Origin: Pseudomonadota bacterium
Lineage (GTDB): Bacteria > Pseudomonadota > Alphaproteobacteria > Acetobacterales > Acetobacteraceae
Direction: 5' to 3'
Length of the DNA stretch: 6,325 nucleotides
Assembly: GCA_021807975.1 (NCBI GenBank)
Contig: JAKBCJ010000288.1
Coordinates: forward strand, 1-6,325
A program made the translations under genes and the position numbers. The number at the start of each line of letters is the position of its first letter. Within the stretch, counting starts at the first letter, position 1. Below are positions 1 to 6,325 of this stretch, one piece after another. The notes beneath the pieces were generated by a model, which worked only from the letters and a program-made list of their open reading frames with translations, was not told where the DNA came from and did no database searches.

Positions 1-47
1 GCGCCGCGCCCCAAGCGGGCGGCTGCCGGATAGCACAACAAGACCCT

Positions 48-53
48 GAGGAG
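48..53 (+). promoter_or_regulatory. Ribosome binding site of the thiolase gene
   Basis: GAGGAG lies 6 bases upstream of the ATG at 60, a near-ideal Shine-Dalgarno position. It fixes the thiolase start: the frame remains open upstream to the window edge, but no other start there has a comparable site, and the protein beginning at 60 aligns with the usual thiolase N-terminus (a short beta strand followed by an RSPF/RTPF-like motif). Confidence 0.8.
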
Positions 54-59
54 ACGATA

Positions 60-1196
60 ATGACCAACGCCGTAATCGCGGGCTATGTCCGCTCTCCATT
101 TCATTTCGCCTCCAAGGGCGGGCTGGCTCGCGTGCGACCGGACGACATGGCGGCCGGGGTGGTGCGGGCACTGATCGCGCGCACCGGGGTCAGGCCCGAG
201 GATATCGAGGACATTATCGTCGGCTGTGCCTTCCCCGAGGGCGAGCAGGGCCTGAACGTCGCCCGCCTGATCGGGCTGCTGGCCGACCTGCCGCTGTCGG
301 TCGCGGGCGTCACCGTCAACCGGTTCTGCGGATCGTCGATGCAGTCGATCCATATCGCGGCCGGTCAGATCGCCTTAGGCGCGGGGGATGTATTCGTCTG
401 CGCCGGCATCGAAAGCATGAGCCGGGTGCCGATGATGGGCTACAATCCGCTGATCAACCCGGCGCTGATGAAGTCGATGCCCGCCGCGTATATCGGCATG
501 GGCGAAACGGCGGAAAACGTCGCCCGCAAATGGCAGATTCCGCGCGCTGAACAGGAAGCCTTCGCCGTCCGCAGCCACCAGTTGGCCGCCGCGGCCGCCA
601 GCAGCGGTCGGTTCGACGCAGAGATCGTGCCGATCGTCGGCAAGGCCGGTTCGGTCGGCCAGGATGGCTGTATTCGCCCGGAAACGACGGCGGAAACACT
701 GGCCGGGCTGAAGCCGGCCTTCGACAAGGATGGCACAGTGACCGCCGGCACATCTTCGCCGCTGACCGATGGCGCCGCCGCCGTCCTGGTGTGCAGCGAG
801 GCTTATGCCGACAAGCACCACATTCAGCCCCTTGCCAGGATCAAGTCCATCGCGGTCGCCGGTTGCGCCCCGGAAATTATGGGGATCGGGCCGGTCGCAG
901 CGACCAGAAAGGCGCTGGCACGCGCGGGGCTGGAAATCGGGGCGATCGACGTGGTCGAACTGAACGAAGCTTTCGCCAGCCAGGCACTCGCCTGCGTTCG
1001 GGAACTGGGTATCCGCGAGGACATCGTGAACCTGGACGGCGGCGCCATCGCGCTAGGTCATCCCCTGGGGGCCACGGGTGCCCGTATCACCGGCAAGGCG
1101 GCCTCGTTGCTGGCACGTACCGGCGGGCGCTATGCGCTGGCCAGCCAGTGCATCGGCGGCGGTCAGGGCATCGCCACGATCCTGGAGCGCGTCTGA
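60..1196 (+). CDS. fadA: Acetyl-CoA C-acyltransferase (3-ketoacyl-CoA thiolase, FadA type)
   Basis: This 378-residue thiolase would cleave 3-ketoacyl-CoA with free CoA to give acetyl-CoA and a shortened acyl-CoA, the last step of beta-oxidation, in the cytoplasm. All family landmarks are visible: the nucleophilic Cys90 in NRFCGSSMQSI, the NEAF motif at 302-305, His334 in GGAIALGHPLGATGAR, and the second active-site Cys364 in SQCIGGGQG. The length matches the family (about 380-400), so it is intact. It starts after a strong GAGGAG site, and its stop codon overlaps the start of the next gene by one base (TGATG), which indicates an operon and translational coupling. Biosynthetic acetoacetyl-CoA thiolases (PhaA/AtoB) share these motifs. 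The FadA-type assignment rests mainly on the adjoining FadN and FadE genes, so chain-length specificity and the exact symbol are inferred. Confidence 0.96.
   Translation: MTNAVIAGYVRSPFHFASKGGLARVRPDDMAAGVVRALIARTGVRPEDIEDIIVGCAFPEGEQGLNVARLIGLLADLPLSVAGVTVNRFCGSSMQSIHIAAGQIALGAGDVFVCAGIESMSRVPMMGYNPLINPALMKSMPAAYIGMGETAENVARKWQIPRAEQEAFAVRSHQLAAAAASSGRFDAEIVPIVGKAGSVGQDGCIRPETTAETLAGLKPAFDKDGTVTAGTSSPLTDGAAAVLVCSEAYADKHHIQPLARIKSIAVAGCAPEIMGIGPVAATRKALARAGLEIGAIDVVELNEAFASQALACVRELGIREDIVNLDGGAIALGHPLGATGARITGKAASLLARTGGRYALASQCIGGGQGIATILERV
1184..1187 (+). promoter_or_regulatory. Ribosome binding site of the fadN-type gene, inside the thiolase end
   Basis: GGAG sits 8 bases before the ATG at 1196, within the last codons of the thiolase gene. 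Together with the TGATG stop/start overlap it supports 1196 as the true start. The reading frame is open far upstream (back to about 791), but that part is out-of-frame thiolase sequence with no protein-like character. Confidence 0.7.
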
Positions 1197-3514
1197 TGAT
1201 CCGCCGCGTCGGAGTTATCGGCGCCGGCACCATGGGCGCGGGAATCGCCGCCCAGGTGGCGAATGCCGGCGTGCCGGTGGTGCTGCTGGATATCGTTCCG
1301 GCTGGCGCGAACAATCGCAATATCCTGGCCGAGGGCGCCATCGCCCGTATGCGCAAGGCCGAACCGGCGGCTTTTATGCACGACGGCGCGGCGAAGCTGA
1401 TCGAACCCGGCAACCTGGAAGACGATCTGGGCAAACTGTCGGATTGCGACTGGATTATCGAGGCGGTGCTGGAACGCACAGACATCAAGCAGGCGCTGTA
1501 CAGCAAGCTGGAAGCGGTGCGCCGGCCGGGCAGCGCGATCAGTTCCAACACCTCCACCATCGCGCTGAAGGTGCTGACTGAGGGCATGAGCGAGGCGTTC
1601 CGGCGCGACTTCCTGATTACCCATTTCTTCAACCCGCCCCGCTACATGCGATTGCTGGAAATCGTGGCCGGTTCGGAGACGGCACCCGAAACAGTGGCCG
1701 CCGTCGCGCAATTCGCCGATGTCGGGTTGGGTAAGAGCATTGTGCGCTGCGAGGACTCGCCCGGTTTCATTGCCAACCGGCTGGGCATCTACTGGATGCA
1801 GGTCGCCGTGACCGGGGCGTTCGATCTGGGCCTGACGGTGGAAGAAGCAGACGCGATCGTCGGGCCGCCGATGGGCATTCCGAAGACCGGGGTATTTGGG
1901 CTGATGGACCTGGTGGGGATCGACCTCGGGCCGCATGTGAATGCCTCGATGCGGGCGGTGCTGCCGGCGTCCGACGCATTTCACAGCGTGGACCGGGACA
2001 TCCCGTTGATCGGGCGGATGATCGCGCAGGGGCTGACCGGGCGGAAGGGCAAGGGCGGCTTCTACCGCATGGATCGGGCCGGCGGCGGACGCAGCAAGCT
2101 GGCGATGGATCTGGCGAGCGGGGAATACCGGCCGGAGCAGAAGCCGGCGCTGCCGGAAATCGCGGCGGCGGGACGCGATCTGCGGGCGCTGCTGTCGGCC
2201 CAAACCAAGGCCGGGATCTACGCGTTTCAGGTGCTGGCGCGCACCATCGCCTATGCCGCCACGCTGATCCCCGAAGCCGCTGCGTCCGTCGCCGATATCG
2301 ATGAGGCCATGCGGCTGGGCTACGCCTGGCGCTGGGGTCCGTTCGAACTGGCCGACAAACTGGGGACCGCGTGGCTGGCCGAACGCCTGACCGCCGAGGG
2401 CCTGACCGTGCCGAAGCTGCTGGCGGACGCGGCCGGGAAGACATTCTACCGGGTCCATGAGGGCCGGCGGCAATATCTCGCCCCCGACGCCACGTACCGG
2501 GATGTGCTGCGAGCCCCCGGAGTTTTGTTGCTTGGGGATATCAAGCTGGCGTCGAAGCCGGTGCTGAAGAATGCGTCCGCCTCGCTGTGGGATATCGGCG
2601 ATGGCGTGGTGTGCTTTGAGTTCACCTCGAAGTCCAACGCCCTGGACGACAAGATCGTCGATCTGCTGAACAAGACGATCGAGTTGGTGAAGGCGCGCTA
2701 CAAGGCGCTGGTGATCTATAACGAGGGCGGCAATTTCTCCCTGGGCGCCAACCTTGGCCTGGCACTGTTTGCCGCCAACATCGCCGCCTGGGGTGAGATC
2801 GAAAAGTCGATTGCCGCCGGCCAGAATGCCTATAAGGCGCTGAAATACGCCCCGTTCCCGGTTGTCGCGGCCCCGGCCGGCATGGCGTTGGGCGGCGGGT
2901 GTGAGATCGTGCTGCATGCCGACGCGGTGCAGGCGCATGCCGAAACCTATATCGGCCTGGTGGAAGCCGGCGTCGGCCTGATCCCAGGCTGGGGCGGCTG
3001 CGGTGAAATGCTGGCCCGCTGGCGCGCGGAACCGAAACTGCCGCGCGGCCCGATGCCAGCGCCGGCGAAGGTGTTCGAGGGTATCAGCACGGCCGATGTC
3101 TCCAAATCCGCGCATCAGGCGATGGAAAAGAAGTTCCTGCGCCCGACTGACGGCATCAGCATGAACCGCGACCGGTTGCTGGCGGATGCGAAACGAAAAG
3201 CCTTGTCGCTGGTCGAGGGTTATCAGCCGCCGAAGCCCCCCGAATTCGTGCTGCCCGGCCCATCCGGACGCGCCGGGCTGTATGCGGCCGCTGAAGGTTT
3301 CCATAAGCGCGGGCTGGCAACGGACCACGATCTGGTGGTGGCGGACGCCCTGGCCGAGGTGCTGTCGGGCGGCGACACTGACATCATCGACACGATGACC
3401 GAACAGCAGGTGATGGACCTGGAACGTAAGGCGTTCATGCGGCTGATCCGTTCGGCACCGACGCTGGCCCGGGTGGAACACACGCTGGAAACCGGCAAGC
3501 CGTTACGGAATTAG
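1196..3514 (+). CDS. fadN: Bifunctional 3-hydroxyacyl-CoA dehydrogenase / enoyl-CoA hydratase (FadN type)
   Basis: This 772-residue enzyme would hydrate trans-2-enoyl-CoA and then oxidise the 3-hydroxyacyl-CoA with NAD+, the two middle steps of beta-oxidation. Domains run in order: an NAD-binding Rossmann domain at about 1-185 with GAGTMG at 9-14; a 3-hydroxyacyl-CoA dehydrogenase C-domain at about 187-292 (ending GRKGKGGFY); a second, degenerate copy at about 335-425 (GYAWRWGPFE at 375-384); and a crotonase-fold hydratase at about 465-700. Dehydrogenase residues are present: Ser120 in SSNTST, His143 in HFFNPP, Glu155 and Asn194. Hydratase glutamates are Glu570 (GGGCE) and Glu590, spaced 20 apart as in rat enoyl-CoA hydratase (E144/E164). 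The dehydrogenase-first order is that of Bacillus FadN and reverses that of E. coli FadB. The start is fixed by the one-base overlap with the thiolase stop and by the Rossmann strand beginning at residue 4. No truncation is seen. Confidence 0.96.
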   Translation: MIRRVGVIGAGTMGAGIAAQVANAGVPVVLLDIVPAGANNRNILAEGAIARMRKAEPAAFMHDGAAKLIEPGNLEDDLGKLSDCDWIIEAVLERTDIKQALYSKLEAVRRPGSAISSNTSTIALKVLTEGMSEAFRRDFLITHFFNPPRYMRLLEIVAGSETAPETVAAVAQFADVGLGKSIVRCEDSPGFIANRLGIYWMQVAVTGAFDLGLTVEEADAIVGPPMGIPKTGVFGLMDLVGIDLGPHVNASMRAVLPASDAFHSVDRDIPLIGRMIAQGLTGRKGKGGFYRMDRAGGGRSKLAMDLASGEYRPEQKPALPEIAAAGRDLRALLSAQTKAGIYAFQVLARTIAYAATLIPEAAASVADIDEAMRLGYAWRWGPFELADKLGTAWLAERLTAEGLTVPKLLADAAGKTFYRVHEGRRQYLAPDATYRDVLRAPGVLLLGDIKLASKPVLKNASASLWDIGDGVVCFEFTSKSNALDDKIVDLLNKTIELVKARYKALVIYNEGGNFSLGANLGLALFAANIAAWGEIEKSIAAGQNAYKALKYAPFPVVAAPAGMALGGGCEIVLHADAVQAHAETYIGLVEAGVGLIPGWGGCGEMLARWRAEPKLPRGPMPAPAKVFEGISTADVSKSAHQAMEKKFLRPTDGISMNRDRLLADAKRKALSLVEGYQPPKPPEFVLPGPSGRAGLYAAAEGFHKRGLATDHDLVVADALAEVLSGGDTDIIDTMTEQQVMDLERKAFMRLIRSAPTLARVEHTLETGKPLRN

Positions 3515-3532
3515 GATGCCCGCATACCGTCT

Positions 3533-3552
3533 TGGCGGGCGCAGGCCCGCCA
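3533..3552. repeat. GC-rich intergenic palindrome, REP-like; possible weak terminator
   Basis: The 113-base gap between the fadN-type and fadE-type genes contains a perfect 8-base stem, TGGCGGGC (3533-3540) and GCCCGCCA (3545-3552), around the loop GCAG. It is followed by TCCACGCC and no T-tract, so it is not a canonical Rho-independent terminator. The layout, a GGC-rich palindrome ending in CCATCCACG, resembles extragenic palindromic repeats that I recall from alphaproteobacterial genomes; that family assignment is from memory and not tested. The upstream GCCCGC (3518-3523) could pair instead with GCGGGC (3535-3540), giving an alternative, mutually exclusive hairpin. A role in transcript end protection or in lowering downstream expression is inference. 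Confidence 0.65.
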
Positions 3553-3614
3553 TCCACGCCTTTGACGACAATACTCCCTCAAGGCCCCGCGCCGGCCGCG
3601 ACGCCGTATCGCAG

Positions 3615-3620
3615 AAGGAA
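3615..3620 (+). promoter_or_regulatory. Ribosome binding site of the acyl-CoA dehydrogenase gene
   Basis: AAGGAA lies 7 bases before the ATG at 3628. It supports this start over an in-frame upstream possibility at 3532, which would add 32 residues encoded by the palindrome and its flank. No convincing promoter was found in the gap: a TTGACG at 3562 has no matching -10 box. Confidence 0.75.
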
Positions 3621-3627
3621 TTTCACC

Positions 3628-5418
<1,791 letters not shown>

Positions 5419-5427
5419 CGTGCAGCC

Positions 5428-6030
5428 CTAATCGATCGCGGTGATCGCTTCCTCCACATCCCGCAGCCTGTCCTTGCCGAAGAAGATCGCGTCGCCGACG
5501 AAGAACGTGGGTGAACCGAAGGTGCCGCGCGCGACCGATGCTTCGGTGTTGGCGATCAGGCGGGATTTGACCACCGGGTCCTGAATCCGAGCGAATATTG
5601 TGTCGGCGTCCAGTCCGGAGGCGGTCAGCGCGGCGCGGAACACGTCGGGCTCGTCCAGTTTTTTCGGGGCCTCCCACATATGATGGAACATGGCGTCAAC
5701 GTAGCCGGCCAGCCCGCCGTCGATTTCCGCCGCGGCCGCGCCGCGCATGATCATCAGGGTGTTGACCGGAAAGAATGGGTTGCGGATGTAGTCCCCGATC
5801 CGGTGGCGGCGCAGGAAGCGTTCGGTTTCCAGACGTTCATACGCCAGTTTGTTGTGGATTCCGGCGAACGCTTCGACCGGGGAGCGGTTGCCGGTGGCCT
5901 TGAAGACACCGCCCAGCAGTACCGGGACGTAGCGAAACCGGACCTTGGCGCGGGCTTCGATGGCGGGAATAACGCGGTGGGCGAGATAGGCATTCGGGCT
6001 GCCGAAATCGAAATGGAACTCTGCTTGCAT
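5428..6030 (-). CDS. DsbA-fold protein, 2-hydroxychromene-2-carboxylate isomerase family (kappa-GST like)
   Basis: This 200-residue cytoplasmic protein has no signal peptide. The N-terminal FDFGSPNAYL places Ser11 where this family and kappa-class glutathione transferases have the serine that activates glutathione. Other family marks are PVLLGGVFKATGN at 36-48, FPVNTLMIMRG at 87-97, and GTFGSPTFFVGD at 169-180 with the thioredoxin-fold cis-proline Pro174, followed by FFGKDRL. There is no CxxC and no cysteine at all, so it is not a thiol-disulfide oxidoreductase. Family members isomerise 2-hydroxychromene-2-carboxylate in naphthalene catabolism using glutathione; with no aromatic pathway genes here, the substrate is unknown. 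The start at 6030 is chosen because GGGAG precedes it at good spacing and the protein then begins at the family N-terminus. A longer frame reaching 6186 would run through the promoter and into the divergent gene. It is probably controlled by the divergent HxlR regulator. Confidence 0.92.
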   Translation of the reverse strand: MQAEFHFDFGSPNAYLAHRVIPAIEARAKVRFRYVPVLLGGVFKATGNRSPVEAFAGIHNKLAYERLETERFLRRHRIGDYIRNPFFPVNTLMIMRGAAAAEIDGGLAGYVDAMFHHMWEAPKKLDEPDVFRAALTASGLDADTIFARIQDPVVKSRLIANTEASVARGTFGSPTFFVGDAIFFGKDRLRDVEEAITAID

Positions 6031-6038
6031 GGTCGTTG

Positions 6039-6043
6039 CTCCC
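6039..6043 (-). promoter_or_regulatory. Ribosome binding site of the isomerase-family gene
   Basis: On the minus strand, GGGAG is followed by 8 bases and then the ATG at 6030. This selects the 200-residue start over the longer in-frame extension upstream. Confidence 0.7.
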
Positions 6044-6090
6044 GCTTGTTGCGCCGATCCAGCCCATTGACGGACGGGTCGGTTATCACC

Positions 6091-6109
6091 AACTATCAAG
6101 ATTATAGTT
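6091..6109. promoter_or_regulatory. 19-base imperfect palindrome, candidate HxlR operator
   Basis: AACTATCAAGATTATAGTT is an inverted repeat: 7 of 9 symmetrical positions pair around the central G at 6100, with perfect 6-base outer arms AACTAT and ATAGTT. It lies in an AT-rich island within GC-rich DNA, between two divergent genes. It covers the TATAAT -10 box of the minus-strand promoter. HxlR proteins are winged-helix dimers that bind inverted repeats next to their own genes, so binding here would block the isomerase promoter and probably autoregulate. The assignment to HxlR is inference from position and symmetry. Confidence 0.6.
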
Positions 6110-6129
6110 TCTAAGCGAGTGCTTGTAAA
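6101..6129 (-). promoter_or_regulatory. Sigma-70 type promoter of the isomerase-family gene
   Basis: On the minus strand, TTTACA (6129-6124; 5 of 6 matches to TTGACA) is followed by a 17-base spacer and a perfect TATAAT (6106-6101). Transcription would begin near 6094, leaving a leader of about 64 bases before the ATG at 6030. The -35 box directly abuts the start codon of the divergent HxlR gene, and the -10 box lies inside the 19-base palindrome. Confidence 0.7.
6103..6108 (+). promoter_or_regulatory. Possible -10 box of the HxlR gene
   Basis: TATAGT matches TATAAT at 5 of 6 positions and sits 21 bases before the ATG at 6130. No good -35 box is found at 16-18 bases upstream; TTGACG at 6067-6072 is too far away. 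If used, it gives a very short leader with only a weak GAG-type ribosome site, so low expression of the regulator is plausible. It overlaps the minus-strand TATAAT, so the two promoters would compete. Confidence 0.3.
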
Positions 6130-6325
6130 ATGCAGCGCAAGAGTTTCAGCTCCATGCAATGTCCGATCGCGCGGGGGCTGGAGCATGTCGGCGAATGGTG
6201 GAGTATTCTGATCCTGCGCGATGCTTTCCGCGGGCTGACGCGATTCGATGAGTTCTCCGACAGTCTGGGGATCGCGCCGAATATGCTGACGCGGCGGCTG
6301 ACGGCACTCGTGGAGTCGGGCCTGC
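6130..6325 (+). CDS. HxlR-family winged-helix transcriptional regulator (partial, 3' end beyond window)
   Basis: The first 65 residues of the protein are visible; the window ends inside the gene. The opening RKSFSSMQCPIARGLEHVGEWWSILILRD matches the HxlR (MarR-like) pattern: an N-terminal segment with a conserved cysteine before Pro (Cys11), the GEWWSILILRD helix (21-31), FDEF at 39-42, and the DNA-recognition region LGIAPNMLTRRLTALVESGL (46-65). The family is typically about 100-150 residues, so roughly half is missing. The start is the ATG at 6130: an in-frame TAA at 6112-6114 excludes longer forms, and the next ATG (6154) would remove the RKSF segment that is usual in the family. Divergent placement from the isomerase-family gene, with a shared palindrome, suggests local repression. 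Family members such as YodB and HypR sense electrophiles or oxidants through cysteine; this is known of the family but not shown here. Confidence 0.93.
   Translation, partial: MQRKSFSSMQCPIARGLEHVGEWWSILILRDAFRGLTRFDEFSDSLGIAPNMLTRRLTALVESGL

Noticed and set aside
1..33. A possible C-terminal tail of an upstream gene (frame 1, ten codons then TAG).
   Set aside because: Ten Ala/Arg/Pro-rich residues cannot be told from chance in GC-rich DNA; nothing supports a gene call.
791..1195. An upstream extension of the fadN frame through the thiolase gene, which would suggest a longer or fused protein.
   Set aside because: The extra residues are out-of-frame thiolase sequence. The Rossmann domain begins immediately after the ATG at 1196, which has a ribosome site and overlaps the thiolase stop.
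1163..3481. A 772-residue open frame on the minus strand, opposite almost the whole fadN-type gene.
   Set aside because: It is in codon register with the real gene, so its stops could arise only from sense TTA, CTA or TCA codons, which GC-rich genes avoid. The translation is Arg/Gln/His/Gly-rich with no domain, and the plus-strand protein has every catalytic motif.
3562..3567. TTGACG as a -35 box for a separate fadE promoter.
   Set aside because: The expected -10 position about 17 bases downstream reads CCCCGC. No AT-rich box is present, and the site lies in the flank of the palindromic repeat.
5433..5447. A weak CGATC/GATCG hairpin near the convergent stop codons as a bidirectional terminator.
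   Set aside because: Only a five-base stem, inside the isomerase coding region, and with no T-tract on either strand.
6031..6186. A longer N-terminus for the isomerase-family protein (252 residues).
   Set aside because: It would include the promoter, palindrome and part of the HxlR gene. The family N-terminus and a good ribosome site fall at 6030.

Overview
The window looks like chromosomal DNA from a GC-rich proteobacterium. I infer an alphaproteobacterium from the codon use (stop-like Leu and Ser codons TTA, CTA and TCA are rare), the gene families, and an intergenic palindrome resembling alphaproteobacterial interspersed repeats. No RNA gene, insertion sequence, CRISPR array, phage gene or sign of recent transfer was seen.

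Bases 60-5418 (+ strand) hold a complete set of fatty acid beta-oxidation cycle enzymes as three consecutive genes. These are a thiolase (FadA type, 60-1196), a bifunctional 3-hydroxyacyl-CoA dehydrogenase/enoyl-CoA hydratase with the dehydrogenase at the N-terminus (FadN type, 1196-3514), and a 596-residue acyl-CoA dehydrogenase (FadE type, 3628-5418). The first two overlap by one base (TGATG) and are almost certainly translationally coupled. The third follows a 113-base gap with a strong GC-rich palindrome. Together the three proteins can carry out all four steps of the spiral: oxidation, hydration, second oxidation and thiolysis. No acyl-CoA ligase, electron-transfer flavoprotein gene or dedicated regulator is visible for them here.

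Bases 5428-6030 (- strand) encode a 200-residue, cysteine-free DsbA-fold protein of the 2-hydroxychromene-2-carboxylate isomerase / kappa-class glutathione transferase family. It converges on the acyl-CoA dehydrogenase gene with only 9 bases between the two stop codons. Divergent from it, and cut off by the window end, is an HxlR-family regulator (6130-6325, + strand).

The 99 bases between these divergent genes are the most informative non-coding stretch. They carry a near-consensus sigma-70 promoter for the isomerase gene (TTTACA, 17 bases, TATAAT). A 19-base imperfect palindrome covers that -10 box and also a possible opposite-strand -10 box (TATAGT). This looks like a compact switch in which the HxlR protein represses both the isomerase gene and itself.

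Overall this is an ordinary metabolic region. I see no convincing undescribed multi-gene system. The HxlR/isomerase switch and the palindromic repeat are the items worth following.
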